The notes: generated by a model not told the origin, from the sequence alone. Positions 7,400 to 17,031 are shown, counted from the first letter of the stretch. The stretch: 64,000 nucleotides of DNA from Collinsella aerofaciens (GCF_015548375.1 NZ_JADMWW010000009.1:1-64000); one strand, 5' to 3'. Program-made: numbers and translations.

Positions 7400-10150
7400 G
7401 TGAGCGATTGCAAGAGGGTTTACCGTTTTGGAACCGACGCCCAGGGCACTTGTGTCACCGAGGGCGACAAGTCTATGAACTTTGTGCTTGGCGGCAAGGG
7501 CGCTAACCTTGCCGAGATGAGCCGTATCGGCCTGCCGGTCCCCGGTGGCTTTACCATTACCTGCCAGACCTGCGTTGAGTACTCCGGTGCCGGCAATGTT
7601 TGGCCTGCCGGCGCGCTTGACGAGATCGTTGCCGCCGAGGCCGACCTCGAAGCCCGCTGCGGCAAGAAGCTCGGAGATGCCAACGATCCGCTGCTCGTCT
7701 CGGTGCGCTCTGGCGCTCCGTTCTCCATGCCCGGCATGATGGACACGGTCCTCAATCTGGGCCTCAACGACGATTCCGTCCTGGGCCTCATCGCCCAGAC
7801 GCAGAACCCGCGCTTTGCTTGGGACAGCTATCGCCGCTTTATCCAGATGTTCTCCAACGTCGTCATGGGCGTCGACGCCGACCTGTTCGAGAACGCCCTG
7901 ACCCAGGCCCGCCTGGTTGCCGGCGTCCGCGTCGATTCCGAGCTTTCGGCCGAGGACCTGCAGGAGCTCGTCGAGACCTTCAAGGGCATCTTCTCCGATA
8001 ACGTCGAGGCTGCCCTGTATCCCGAGCTCGAGGTCGTCGATGGCAAGCCCATCTTCCCGCACGACCCGGAGCTCCAGTTGCGCCTTGCCATCCAGGCCGT
8101 CTTTGGCAGTTGGATGAACGAGCGCGCCTGCATCTACCGCAAGCAGCACGGCATCTCCGACGAGCTCGGCACCGCCGTCAACGTTCAGGCCATGGCCTTT
8201 GGCAACAAGGGCGAGACCTCCGCGACCGGCGTCGCCTTCACGCGCAATCCGGCCGACGGCACCAAGGAATTCTACGGCGACTTTCTGGTCAACGCTCAGG
8301 GCGAGGACGTTGTCGCCGGCATCCGCAACACCGAGCCCATCGCCGACCTCAAGACCACTCCGGGCCTCGAGTCTGCAGGCGATGAGCTCGAGCGCGTGTT
8401 CCTGACGCTCGAGGATCACTATCGCGATATGTGCGACATTGAGTTCACCATCGAGCAGGGCAAGCTCTGGATGCTCCAGACCCGCGTGGGCAAGCGCGCC
8501 GCCACGGCGGCCCTGCGCATCGCCATCGAGATGGTCGAGGAGGGCCTCATTACTCGTGAGGAGGCCGTGAGCCGCATCGACCCTGCGCAGCTCGGCCAGC
8601 TCTTACATCCGCAGTTCGATTCCTCCAAGAAGTACGAGGCGCTCGCGACTGGCCTTAACGCCAGCCCCGGTGCCGCCGTGGGCGAGGTCGTGTTCTCGAG
8701 CGATGACGCCGTCGTGCGTTCTGCCGAAGGCCACAAGGTCATCTTGGTCCGCTGGGAGACCAACCCCGACGACCTGAAGGGCATGGTTGCCGCCGAGGGC
8801 ATCCTGACGAGCCATGGCGGCAAGACAAGCCACGCCGCCGTTATTGCTCGCGGCATGGGTACGCCCTGCGTCTGCGGTGTCGAGCGCTTCCATATTGACG
8901 CGGCCGAGAAGGTTGTGCGCATCGAAGGCAGCGATCGCGTACTGCACGAGGGCGACATCATCTCCATCGACGGAACCCAGGGCATCGTCGTCGACGGTGC
9001 GGTCGACCTGGTCTCCGCCGAGCTCACGGGCGACCTGGACACCATTCTGTCCTGGGCCGACGAGATTCGTCTGGACGAGACCTGCGGCCACGCCAACCAC
9101 GTGCGCGTCAACGCCGACAACCCCGAGGATGCCGAGCTTGCGCTTGAGTTTGGCGCCGAGGCCATCGGCCTGTGCCGCACCGAGCATATGTTCCTGGGCG
9201 ATCGCAAGAACATCATCCAGAGCTTTATCCTGTCCGATGACGAGGCCGTGAAGCAGCAGGCGCTCGCCGATTTGCTCAAGGTCCAGACCGAGGACTTCTT
9301 GGCTATGTTCAAGACCATGTCCGGCCGCGATGTGGTCGTTCGTCTGCTCGATCCGCCGCTGCACGAGTTCCTGGATGATCCTCGCGAGCTCGAAGTCGCC
9401 ATCACCAAGAAGGAAGCCGCTGGCGCTCCCGAGGAGGAGCTCGCCGCCCTGCGTGCCCGCCTGCGCCGCATCGATAGCATGGTTGAGTCCAACCCCATGC
9501 TGGGCCTGCGCGGCGTGCGTCTGTCCGTCGTCTTCGGTGACCTGCCGCTCATGCAGGTCCGCGCTGTGGCTACGGCTGCCGCCCGTCTCATCAAGGAGGG
9601 TGTCGACCCGCGTCCCGAGATCATGGTTCCGCTCGTCTCCATTACGGCCGAGCATGTCCAGACGCGCGAGGTCATTGAGCGCGTGATCGCCGAGGTTTCC
9701 GCCGAGGAGGGCGTTGAGCTCAATATCCCCGTGGGCACGATGCTCGAGCTGCCGCGCGCCTGCATGGTTGCCGACGAGATCGCCCAGCACGCCGACTTCT
9801 TCTGCTTTGGCACTAACGACCTCACGCAGACGACCTTCGGCTTCTCCCGCGACGATGCCGAGGCCAAGTTCATCCCGCTGTACATGCACAAGAAGATTCT
9901 GAAGGATAACCCCTTCGAGACCATCGACACGGCGGTGCTCGAGCTGGTGCGCATGGCCGTGGCCAAGGGTCGCGCCACCAACCCCGGCATGCACTTTGGT
10001 GTGTGCGGTGAGCACGGCGGCGACCCCAAGTCCATCAAGGGCCTGTTCAACGTGGCCGATGTGGACTACGTGTCCTGCTCGCCCTACCGCGTGCCGCTCG
10101 CACGTCTCGCTGCCGCCCAGGCCAAGCTCGAGGCCAAGCGTAACGCCTAA
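7400..10150 (+). CDS. ppdK: Pyruvate, phosphate dikinase, 916 aa
   Basis: PpdK interconverts pyruvate, ATP and phosphate with phosphoenolpyruvate, AMP and pyrophosphate. In fermenting anaerobes it often runs toward pyruvate. GTG 7400 is the start, with AAGGGGAAG just upstream. The order is typical: N-terminal ATP-grasp domain, swivelling phosphohistidine domain with GGKTSHAAVIARGMGTPC (His478), and C-terminal PEP/pyruvate barrel with CGEHGGDP (Cys869). Length is slightly above the usual 870-890 residues. It stands alone between a regulatory region with a LacI-type palindrome and a strong hairpin, so it is probably monocistronic and carbon-regulated. Confidence 0.97.
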   Translation: MSDCKRVYRFGTDAQGTCVTEGDKSMNFVLGGKGANLAEMSRIGLPVPGGFTITCQTCVEYSGAGNVWPAGALDEIVAAEADLEARCGKKLGDANDPLLVSVRSGAPFSMPGMMDTVLNLGLNDDSVLGLIAQTQNPRFAWDSYRRFIQMFSNVVMGVDADLFENALTQARLVAGVRVDSELSAEDLQELVETFKGIFSDNVEAALYPELEVVDGKPIFPHDPELQLRLAIQAVFGSWMNERACIYRKQHGISDELGTAVNVQAMAFGNKGETSATGVAFTRNPADGTKEFYGDFLVNAQGEDVVAGIRNTEPIADLKTTPGLESAGDELERVFLTLEDHYRDMCDIEFTIEQGKLWMLQTRVGKRAATAALRIAIEMVEEGLITREEAVSRIDPAQLGQLLHPQFDSSKKYEALATGLNASPGAAVGEVVFSSDDAVVRSAEGHKVILVRWETNPDDLKGMVAAEGILTSHGGKTSHAAVIARGMGTPCVCGVERFHIDAAEKVVRIEGSDRVLHEGDIISIDGTQGIVVDGAVDLVSAELTGDLDTILSWADEIRLDETCGHANHVRVNADNPEDAELALEFGAEAIGLCRTEHMFLGDRKNIIQSFILSDDEAVKQQALADLLKVQTEDFLAMFKTMSGRDVVVRLLDPPLHEFLDDPRELEVAITKKEAAGAPEEELAALRARLRRIDSMVESNPMLGLRGVRLSVVFGDLPLMQVRAVATAAARLIKEGVDPRPEIMVPLVSITAEHVQTREVIERVIAEVSAEEGVELNIPVGTMLELPRACMVADEIAQHADFFCFGTNDLTQTTFGFSRDDAEAKFIPLYMHKKILKDNPFETIDTAVLELVRMAVAKGRATNPGMHFGVCGEHGGDPKSIKGLFNVADVDYVSCSPYRVPLARLAAAQAKLEAKRNA

Positions 10151-10187
10151 CGCCTTGCGTTTCCGCGCGTAACGTAGCCCCCTTCAT

Positions 10188-10217
10188 ACCGCCCGTCTCA
10201 TATTTGAGACGGGCGGT
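10188..10217. terminator. Hairpin terminator after ppdK
   Basis: ACCGCCCGTCTCA (10188-10200) and TGAGACGGGCGGT (10205-10217) pair perfectly over 13 bp with a TATT loop. The tail is only mildly T-rich. Confidence 0.7.
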
Positions 10218-10262
10218 TATCATGTGCGGGTTTTGTCTTTTTGTCTGCGTAAAAAATAGTTC

Positions 10263-10290
10263 TTGCAGCGCAAACCTGCGCGTGTATACT
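10263..10290 (+). promoter_or_regulatory. Promoter of rplS
   Basis: TTGCAG (10263-10268), a 16-bp spacer and TATACT (10285-10290) match a housekeeping sigma-70-type promoter. The leader downstream contains GTGCCG and CGGCAC (6-bp stem around 10311-10334), a possible ribosomal-protein leader hairpin. Confidence 0.65.
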
Positions 10291-10359
10291 CGAATACGTT
10301 TGTTCAACTACGTGCCGGCCAAGGTGGTACGGCACCTCTAGAAGAGTAAGGAATTGCAC

Positions 10360-10701
10360 ATGGATTACATCCGCGCAATCGAGCGTCAGCAGATCCGCGA
10401 GGACATCCCGCAGGTCCGCGTTGCCGACAACGTCAAGGTTCACTACCGCATTAAGGAAGGCGACCGCGAGCGCATCCAGGTTTTCCAGGGTGACGTCATC
10501 CGCATGGCCGGCGCCGGTGCCCGTGAGACCTTCACCGTCCGCAAGATTTCCTTCGGTGTCGGTGTTGAGCGTACCTTCCCGCTTCACAGCCCCAAGATCG
10601 CCAAGCTCGAGGTCGTTCGCCATGGTCGCGTCCGTCGCGCCAAGCTGTACTACCTCCGCGACAAGGTGGGCAAGGCTGCTCGCATCCCCGAGAAGCGCTA
10701 A
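10360..10701 (+). CDS. rplS: 50S ribosomal protein L19, 113 aa
   Basis: L19 sits at the interface of the two ribosomal subunits. The protein ([18 protein letters not shown] start, then the conserved [15 protein letters not shown] region and the [15 protein letters not shown] end) is full length. ATG 10360 follows TAAGGA; TTG 10354 is in frame but less well placed. It has its own promoter and a strong terminator, so it is monocistronic here rather than part of rpsP-rimM-trmD-rplS. Confidence 0.97.
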   Translation: MDYIRAIERQQIREDIPQVRVADNVKVHYRIKEGDRERIQVFQGDVIRMAGAGARETFTVRKISFGVGVERTFPLHSPKIAKLEVVRHGRVRRAKLYYLRDKVGKAARIPEKR

Positions 10702-10735
10702 GAAGATCGCAGCGTCTGTCCACTCGTTTGGACAC

Positions 10736-10765
10736 AAGGGTCACCTTCGGGTGGCCCTTCTTTTT
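10736..10765 (+). terminator. Intrinsic terminator after rplS
   Basis: AAGGGTCACC (10736-10745) pairs with GGTGGCCCTT (10750-10759) with one wobble, followed by CTTTTT. Confidence 0.85.
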
Positions 10766-10794
10766 ATCTGATTTGCATGCAAGGAGGGCCTGGT

Positions 10795-11583
10795 ATGGCC
10801 AACATGACGAGCTCGGTTTCGGCATCGCAGGTTGCCGGTGAGTTGGCGAGCGCTACGTTTGAGGAGATTCCCGCCCTCGTGGAGCATTATCGCGAGGACC
10901 CGCGCCAGCAGGTGATCAAGGCTTGTGAACGCGCCCTCAAACGCCATGCCAAAGAGCTTGTCGAGCGCGAGCGCGTCAATGACATGTACGAGCTTATGCA
11001 CGAGCTTGGCGGCGATGGGGTGGTCGTTGGTGTCGACGAGGTGGGTCGCGGATCGGTGGCCGGTCCTTTGACGGTATGCGCCGTCTGTCTTCCTATGGAG
11101 CCGCGCGTCTGGGGTATCAACGATTCCAAAAAGCTCACGCCCGCGCGCCGCGAGTTGCTCTCAGTGAAGATTGCCGAGGTGGCGACGGCGATCGGTTTTT
11201 GCCATATCGCGCCGAAGGATATCGATGAGATGGGCATGGCCCGTGCTATCCGTGCCGCCGTTGCGGGCGCCGTGGCCGATACGGGACTTGAACCCGACTG
11301 CGTCCTCATGGATGGCAACCCCTTGGGCGCCGTTCCTAACGAGCGCGACGTGGTCAAGGGCGATGCCAAGATCGCCTGTATCGCCGCGGCATCCATCATG
11401 GCCAAGGTCACGCGTGACGAAATGATGGTCGAGTACGACGCCGAGTATCCCGAGTACCATCTGGCCGAGTCGAAGGGCTATGCAAGCCCCGAGCATATCG
11501 AGGCCATTCGCAAACATGGACTTTGTCCACTGCACCGCGTGAGCTTTTGCGGAAACTTTCTGCAGACTGAGCGCCTTTTCTAG
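10795..11583 (+). CDS. rnhB: Ribonuclease HII, 262 aa
   Basis: RNase HII cuts the RNA strand of RNA-DNA hybrids and removes misincorporated ribonucleotides. The catalytic DE pair is in GVDEVGRGSVAGPL (Asp81, Glu82), with MDGNPLG and SIMAKVTRD further on. ATG 10795 has AAGGAGG 7 nt upstream. The first 75 residues before the catalytic core form an N-terminal extension, longer than in E. coli, and helical in character. A strong terminator follows, separating it from yraN. Confidence 0.96.
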   Translation: MANMTSSVSASQVAGELASATFEEIPALVEHYREDPRQQVIKACERALKRHAKELVERERVNDMYELMHELGGDGVVVGVDEVGRGSVAGPLTVCAVCLPMEPRVWGINDSKKLTPARRELLSVKIAEVATAIGFCHIAPKDIDEMGMARAIRAAVAGAVADTGLEPDCVLMDGNPLGAVPNERDVVKGDAKIACIAAASIMAKVTRDEMMVEYDAEYPEYHLAESKGYASPEHIEAIRKHGLCPLHRVSFCGNFLQTERLF

Positions 11584-11632
11584 GTCAATTGTGGAGACAG
11601 GGACCTCTGGGGTTTTATAAACCTGCTGGTAG

Positions 11633-11674
11633 CGGGCCGTGTGCAACGTGAGTGTTGCGTACGGTCCGTTTTTT
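11633..11674 (+). terminator. Strong intrinsic terminator after rnhB
   Basis: A 15-bp stem (11633-11647 with 11654-11668, three wobble pairs) with a 6-nt loop is followed by six T residues (11669-11674). Confidence 0.9.
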
Positions 11675-11772
11675 GTCGGCATTTGGTCAGCTATTGGTTT
11701 GCTTCCGGTACTTACCCGCATGAAAGGTGCCCTCATCATCGGGGCAATGCAGTGTGCGGGAAAGGAGACCCC

Positions 11773-12258
11773 ATGTGTGCCGCAAGCAAAAAGAGCAAGA
11801 CGCAGCAACTCAAGGAGCGCTGGGAAGACGGCGAGCTCGACTGCGGGGCGATTACGCCCGAGTTTATCAAGGGGCTCAGTCCCCGCGAGCTCGGCATGCT
11901 GGGCGAGCTGATCACCATCGATTACTTTAACGAGCGTGGATACACCTTGTTGGAGCAGGGCTATCGTTGCATTGAGGGTGAAGCCGATCTGGTGCTGCTC
12001 GATGAGCTCGACGATGTCGTTGTGATGGCCGAGGTCAAGACGAGACGCGTCGCCCTGGATTGCACCACGCGGGTCTTTCCCGAGGAGGCCGTGGACGCCC
12101 AAAAGCAGCGTCGGTATCGCCGTATCGCAAGTTGCTATCTCATGGAGCACTATCCGCTCAGGTCGATTCGCTTCGATGTCGTGGGCGTCACCATCCGCGG
12201 CGGGCATGTCGCCGAGATCGAGCATCAGTACAATGCGTTCGATTGGCAGGTGTCGTGA
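11773..12258 (+). CDS. yraN: YraN/UPF0102 family endonuclease-like protein, 161 aa
   Basis: The family has a restriction-endonuclease-like fold; its cellular role is not settled, though it is found repeatedly beside rnhB, comM and dprA. The core shows LGELITIDYFNERGYTLLEQ and the putative metal site around the Asp/Glu of LVLLDELDDVVVMAEVKTRR. ATG 11773 follows AAAGGAG. About 40 residues of N-terminal extension precede the family core. The stop overlaps the comM start (TGATG), so the two are translationally coupled. Confidence 0.9.
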   Translation: MCAASKKSKTQQLKERWEDGELDCGAITPEFIKGLSPRELGMLGELITIDYFNERGYTLLEQGYRCIEGEADLVLLDELDDVVVMAEVKTRRVALDCTTRVFPEEAVDAQKQRRYRRIASCYLMEHYPLRSIRFDVVGVTIRGGHVAEIEHQYNAFDWQVS

Positions 12259-13781
12259 TGGCGTTCGAGACGTTTGCCGTGCATGCGGCCTGCATCCGCG
12301 GCGTTGAGGCAATTCCCGTTACCGTCGAGGTCTCGCTTGCCGGTGGCGTTCCGGGCATCCAGATGCTCGGCATTCCGAGTATGGAGGTGATGGAGTCGCG
12401 CGGGCGTATCCGGTGCGCCATGCGCTCGGCCGGCTTCGAGATCCCTCGGTCTGGCATTACCGTCAACCTGGCACCTGGCGATATCCGCAAAACTGGCAGC
12501 GGTTTTGACCTGCCCATCGCCATCGCGGTTCTGGCGGCCGATGGGCAGATTCCCCGTGACAACCTCGATCGTTGCCTTATCGCAGGAGAGCTTGGCCTGG
12601 ACGGCACGGTGCCACCCGTCAAAGGCGAGGTGGCGTTTCAGCTGTTGGCGCGCGATATGGGGCTTTCCTTTATCGCCGGTAGGTCCGATCAGCATGTCCC
12701 GCTTGCGGGCGTTGACTGCGGGTTTATCGACCACCTATCTCAGCTTGCCCATGGCATGGGGGATGCCGCACGGCATTACCTGGATTCTGAAGTGCTCGAG
12801 GCGACCTTTGAGCCCGAGCTCGATTATGCCGACGTTCTGGGGCAGGAGGTCGCCAAACGTGGCATGGCGCTTGCGGCCGCCGGCGAGCTCGGATTGCTCA
12901 TGATCGGTTCGCCCGGTTCGGGCAAGACCATGCTTGCGCGGCGCATGACCGGCATCCTGCCCGAGCTTTCTCTCGAGGATCAGCAAGAGGCGCTGTGCAT
13001 CCATTCGGTCTTGGGCGAGAACATCGATGGACTGCTTGCGGGGCATCGCCCCTTCCGCAGTCCGCATCACAGTATTTCGACCGCGGGACTTATCGGCGGC
13101 GGGCGTCCGGTGCATCCGGGCGAAATTAGCTTGGCTCATGGCGGCGTGCTCTTTTTGGACGAGCTCGCCGAGTTTCCCACCGGCGTGCTGCAGACGCTGC
13201 GTCAGCCCATCGAGCGCGGGTACGTGAGGATCGTGCGCGTTGACGGGGCCTTTACGTTTCCGTCGCGCTTTCAGCTGCTGGCCGCGAGCAATCCCTGCCC
13301 CTGCGGCTTTTTGGGCGATCGCGAGGTGCCGTGTCGCTGCTCGGCGGCGATGGTCGAGCGCTATCGGTCTAAACTGCGCGGTCCTTTGGCCGACCGTATC
13401 GACATGATGATCGATGTGACCCGTCCCGACCCCCAAGTGATTATCGAGGGTGCGGAGGGTATGTCGTCGACTGAGTTGCGTGACTACGTTGCGCGCGGTC
13501 GCGCTTTTCGCGCTTGGCGCGAATCCCGTATGGACGATGCGGATGCTGAGGCCGAGGATGACGAGACGCGGTCCATTGACGGCGTCGTTTCGACCTTTGA
13601 GCTTGATGATGCTGCCGAGAAATGCGTACTCGGCCTGTCCAAACGCACACATCTCACAGGGCGTGGCATCGTGCGCCTGGTTCGCATTGCGCGTACGATC
13701 GCAGATGTCGCCGAGAGCGAGCAAGTGACGCAGGACCACGTGCTCGAGGCGGCGATGTACCATGGAAGGAGGGACCAATGA
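12258..13781 (+). CDS. comM: ComM/YifB family AAA+ helicase, 507 aa
   Basis: ComM-type proteins are hexameric helicases that promote branch migration during integration of incoming DNA in natural transformation. The order is typical: N-terminal Lon-like ChlI domain (residues about 20-140), AAA+ core with Walker A GSPGSGKT (217-224), Walker B around VLFLDELAE, then the Mg-chelatase-like C-terminal domain. The Cys-rich NPCPCGFLGDREVPCRC motif is also present. It overlaps yraN upstream and dprA downstream, forming a DNA-processing operon. Confidence 0.95.
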   Translation: MAFETFAVHAACIRGVEAIPVTVEVSLAGGVPGIQMLGIPSMEVMESRGRIRCAMRSAGFEIPRSGITVNLAPGDIRKTGSGFDLPIAIAVLAADGQIPRDNLDRCLIAGELGLDGTVPPVKGEVAFQLLARDMGLSFIAGRSDQHVPLAGVDCGFIDHLSQLAHGMGDAARHYLDSEVLEATFEPELDYADVLGQEVAKRGMALAAAGELGLLMIGSPGSGKTMLARRMTGILPELSLEDQQEALCIHSVLGENIDGLLAGHRPFRSPHHSISTAGLIGGGRPVHPGEISLAHGGVLFLDELAEFPTGVLQTLRQPIERGYVRIVRVDGAFTFPSRFQLLAASNPCPCGFLGDREVPCRCSAAMVERYRSKLRGPLADRIDMMIDVTRPDPQVIIEGAEGMSSTELRDYVARGRAFRAWRESRMDDADAEAEDDETRSIDGVVSTFELDDAAEKCVLGLSKRTHLTGRGIVRLVRIARTIADVAESEQVTQDHVLEAAMYHGRRDQ

Positions 13782-14713
13782 TGGCCGAGGGGACCTTTGA
13801 GCTGCATCCAGGTGATGCGTTGTATCCCGAGACCGTTTTGGAGCTTTCTGATGTACCCCAGACGCTTTATGTGCGCGGCAACCCCAAGGTGCTTTCGACG
13901 CCCGCGCTCTCCATCATCGGCGCGCGTAAGGCCTCGCCGTATGGTCTTGCCGTGGCAGAGCTTGCGGCAAAGGTGGCGGTCGAGGCGGGAGTGACGGTAG
14001 TTTCGGGCGGCGCGGTCGGTTGTGACCAGGCCTCGGGTTGGGCTGCGGTCAACGCCGGCGGCAAACACGTCGTGGTGCTGGGGACGGGCGCCGACGTGGT
14101 CTACCCGCGTTCGAGCGCGGGGCTTATTACTCGCACGCTCGATACGGGTGGCGCGGTCGTGTCGATCTCTCCGTGGGGCATGGGTCCGCGCAAGTTCGCC
14201 TTTCCGCGCCGCAATCGCGTGATCGCGGCCCTGTCGCAAGCCCTCTTTGTTTCCGAGGCGGGTATGCCTTCCGGGACGTTTTCTACAGCCGAGGCTGCTA
14301 TGGATTTGGGGCGCGAACTTCTTGTCGTGCCGGGGTCGATCCTATCGCCCGAGTCGCGTGGCACGAATTACCTCATTGCGAACGGTGCCTGCTGCATCAT
14401 CGACGAGGAATCTATCGAGATGGCTATCTCACGCATCTACGGCACCCTGCGCTACTCGCGCCCCGATGCTCCCGGCATTGCCGACCTGGATCCAACACAG
14501 CAGACCGTGATGCATGCGCTCATCGCCTCTCCGCTCAAGGTCGACGACATTGCGGCGCTCGTCTCGCTCGATGCTGTCGGCGTACTTAAGCTCCTGGGTT
14601 CGCTTGAGCTCGAGGGTCTTATCGAGCGCATGATGGATGGAAGGTATGCGCCCTCCAAGTTTGCCCTTCACGCCCAGACACCCTTCGGTCACAATGGAAA
14701 ACATGTCAATTAG
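13778..14713 (+). CDS. dprA: DNA-processing protein DprA/Smf, 311 aa
   Basis: DprA protects incoming single-stranded DNA and loads RecA. The Rossmann-like core is clear: GARKASPYGL, then VVSGGAVGCDQASG, and VVLGTGADVVYP. A C-terminal winged-helix segment (about 245-300) follows. ATG 13778 overlaps the comM stop; ATG 13781 is equally possible, with AAGGAGG 8 nt before it. With comM here and comEA-comEC at 40-43 kb, the window holds most of the cytosolic and channel parts of a DNA uptake pathway. Confidence 0.95.
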   Translation: MMAEGTFELHPGDALYPETVLELSDVPQTLYVRGNPKVLSTPALSIIGARKASPYGLAVAELAAKVAVEAGVTVVSGGAVGCDQASGWAAVNAGGKHVVVLGTGADVVYPRSSAGLITRTLDTGGAVVSISPWGMGPRKFAFPRRNRVIAALSQALFVSEAGMPSGTFSTAEAAMDLGRELLVVPGSILSPESRGTNYLIANGACCIIDEESIEMAISRIYGTLRYSRPDAPGIADLDPTQQTVMHALIASPLKVDDIAALVSLDAVGVLKLLGSLELEGLIERMMDGRYAPSKFALHAQTPFGHNGKHVN

Positions 14714-14727
14714 AAAGGTGTTTGCAG

Positions 14728-16065
14728 ATGCTGTTTGATCAGGTGACGGTTATCGGTGGCGGTCTGGCGGGTTCGGAATGCGCGATCCAGCTGGCAGACC
14801 GCGGTTTTGCCGTTAAGCTGTGCGAGATGCGCCCCCAGGTTAGCTCCCCGGCTCACCATACCGATCACTTGGCAGAGCTCGTCTGCTCCAATTCGTTTAA
14901 GTCGACCCGTTCCGATTCCGCGGCTGGTTTGCTGAAGGCCGAGCTTGAGCGCATGGGTTCAGTCCTGCTCGATTGCGCCCATCGCGCGGCTGTTCCCGCC
15001 GGCGGTGCCCTGGCGGTCGACCGCGTCAAGTTTTCCGAGCTTGTCGAGGCCGAGGTTGCCGCCCGTCCCAATATCGAGATCATTCACGGCGAGGTCACGC
15101 AGATTCCCGAAGGTCACGTGGTCATTGCCGCCGGCCCCTTGTGCTCGCCGGCGCTGAGCGAAGAGGTCATGAAGCTCGTCGGTGGCGACGCCCTTGCGTT
15201 CTTCGATGCCGCGGCGCCGATCGTCGATGCCTCCACGCTCGATATGGACGTGCTGTTCTCGCAGTCGCGCTACGAGGAGCAGGGGAGCGGCGACTATCTC
15301 AACGCTCCGCTCAACAAGGAGGAGTACGAGGCCTTTATCGAGGCGCTTACCACGGCCGACCGCGTGGTGCTCAAGGACTTTGAGGGCGGCGATCTGTTCC
15401 AGGCCTGCCAGCCTGCCGAGGAAGTTGCGCGCACCGGCAAGGACGCCATTCGCTTTGGCGCCATGAAGCCCGTCGGCCTCACCGACCCGCGAACCGGTCG
15501 TCGTCCCTGGGCGGCGATTCAGCTGCGTGCCGAGAATAAGGAGAAGACCGCCTATAACCTGGTGGGCTTCCAGACCAACTTGACCTTTGGCGAGCAGAAG
15601 CGCGTCTTCCATATGGTGCCGGGCCTGGAGAACGCTGAGTTCTTCCGCTACGGTGTCATGCACCGTAATACCTTTGTCGACGCCCCGCACGTGCTCGATG
15701 GCACCTTTGCCGTGCCTGGTACCGGCGTGCGCCTGGCCGGTCAGATCACCGGCACCGAGGGGTACATGGAAGCCGTGGCGACCGGTCTGCTCGCGGCGCT
15801 CAACACCTATGCCGAGGCTATCGGCGCCGCGGGCGTCGAGTTGCCCCGCGTGGGCGCCCTGGGCGCGCTCGTGGGCTATGCGACCGATCCTGCCACCGTG
15901 GGCTACCAGCCCATGCATGTCAACTTTGGCCTGGTGCCGCCGCTCGAGGACGGTAAGCGTCGCAGCAAGCGCGACCGCTATCAGGCGTATGCGGACCGTG
16001 CGCTCGAGGCTCTTGATGCCTATCTGGCCACTCGCCCCGATCTGTTTGGAGGCGACCGGTCATAG
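14728..16065 (+). CDS. trmFO: Folate-dependent tRNA (m5U54) methyltransferase, 445 aa
   Basis: TrmFO methylates U54 in the T-loop using methylene-tetrahydrofolate and FAD. The N-terminal FAD-binding motif VIGGGLAGSECAIQLADRG and the conserved ELVCSNSFKS segment are present, along with the C-terminal GxYG-type region of the family. ATG 14728 is preferred over TTG 14722, with AAAGGTG upstream. Its 3' end carries GGAGG (16048-16052), which serves the next gene. Confidence 0.95.
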   Translation: MLFDQVTVIGGGLAGSECAIQLADRGFAVKLCEMRPQVSSPAHHTDHLAELVCSNSFKSTRSDSAAGLLKAELERMGSVLLDCAHRAAVPAGGALAVDRVKFSELVEAEVAARPNIEIIHGEVTQIPEGHVVIAAGPLCSPALSEEVMKLVGGDALAFFDAAAPIVDASTLDMDVLFSQSRYEEQGSGDYLNAPLNKEEYEAFIEALTTADRVVLKDFEGGDLFQACQPAEEVARTGKDAIRFGAMKPVGLTDPRTGRRPWAAIQLRAENKEKTAYNLVGFQTNLTFGEQKRVFHMVPGLENAEFFRYGVMHRNTFVDAPHVLDGTFAVPGTGVRLAGQITGTEGYMEAVATGLLAALNTYAEAIGAAGVELPRVGALGALVGYATDPATVGYQPMHVNFGLVPPLEDGKRRSKRDRYQAYADRALEALDAYLATRPDLFGGDRS

Positions 16066-16982
16066 CCTTTGACCTGTACGATGCCGTCGACTCGTTTATC
16101 GCCTATATCGCATGTGTCGAGGGACTTTCTCCCAACACGGTGACGGCCTATGGCTCGAGGCTGGAGCGCTTTGCTGCCTGGTGCGAACGCGAGGGCATCG
16201 ACGCTCGCGCCGCCGACGTACGGACCGTTCGTTCCTATTTGGCCGAGCTGTCGCGTGGCCAGGTGGCGGCTCGGACCCTTGCGGCACACCTGTCTGCCAT
16301 TCGCTCACTCTATCGGTGGATGGCTGTCGAGGGGATTGTCGAGGGCGATGCGGTCTCGGCGATCGCATCGCCCAAGCTGCCGCGCGACCTGCCGGGCGTC
16401 CTTACGACTCAACAGGTGGAGGCACTCCTCAAAGCCCCCGATACCTCAACACCCGCGGGACTGCGCGATGCGGCGATGCTCGAGTTGCTCTATGCCTCGG
16501 GTGCCCGCATCTCAGAGCTTGCGGCGCTCAATGTGGAATCCATCTCATGGTCCGAGCGCACGCTGCGCCTGTGGGGCAAGGGGAGCAAAGAACGTATCGT
16601 CCCCCTGTATCGTCGTGCGCTCGAGGTGACTCGTTTCTATATTGAGGAGGGGAGGCCGGTGTTGCTCGCTCAGGCAAAGCGCCGTGACCCCGCCACCGGG
16701 CCGCATCCGCTGCTTATATCGGTGCGCGGCAATCGCATGAGTGCCGCCATGTTCAGGCGGCGGTTCCATACGCTGGCGACGCTCGCCGGCATTCCGGCCG
16801 ACATCGCCCCGCATGCGATGCGCCATACCTTTGCGACCGACTTGCTCGAGGGCGGCGCGGACCTGCGCTCGGTTCAAGAGCTGCTGGGTCATGCGAGCCT
16901 GTCCACGACGCAGATCTACACGCATCTCACACCCGATCGGCTTAAGCGGGCTGTGGCTCAAGCCCATCCCCGCGGCGAATAG
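16062..16982 (+). CDS. Tyrosine recombinase XerC/XerD family, 306 aa, apparent ATA start
   Basis: Xer recombinases resolve chromosome dimers at dif. The catalytic set is complete (numbering from ATA 16062): Arg149 in ASGARISEL, Lys173 in WGKGSKERI, His251 and Arg254 in HAMRHTFAT, His277 in LLGHASLSTTQIY and Tyr286. The N-terminal DNA-binding domain (DAVDSFIAYI, EGLSPNTVTAYGSRL) is encoded upstream of the first in-frame ATG/GTG/TTG (GTG 16140). The only well-spaced start is ATA 16062, 9 nt after GGAGG; CTG 16074 is the alternative. The frame is closed by TGA at 16014. The gene overlaps the trmFO stop. XerC versus XerD cannot be decided here. Confidence 0.9.
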   Translation: MAFDLYDAVDSFIAYIACVEGLSPNTVTAYGSRLERFAAWCEREGIDARAADVRTVRSYLAELSRGQVAARTLAAHLSAIRSLYRWMAVEGIVEGDAVSAIASPKLPRDLPGVLTTQQVEALLKAPDTSTPAGLRDAAMLELLYASGARISELAALNVESISWSERTLRLWGKGSKERIVPLYRRALEVTRFYIEEGRPVLLAQAKRRDPATGPHPLLISVRGNRMSAAMFRRRFHTLATLAGIPADIAPHAMRHTFATDLLEGGADLRSVQELLGHASLSTTQIYTHLTPDRLKRAVAQAHPRGE

Positions 16983-17031
16983 TGGCTGGGACGTCCCGCG
17001 CCGCGCTCAGGTGTGTGGTTTTGATTGCGGG

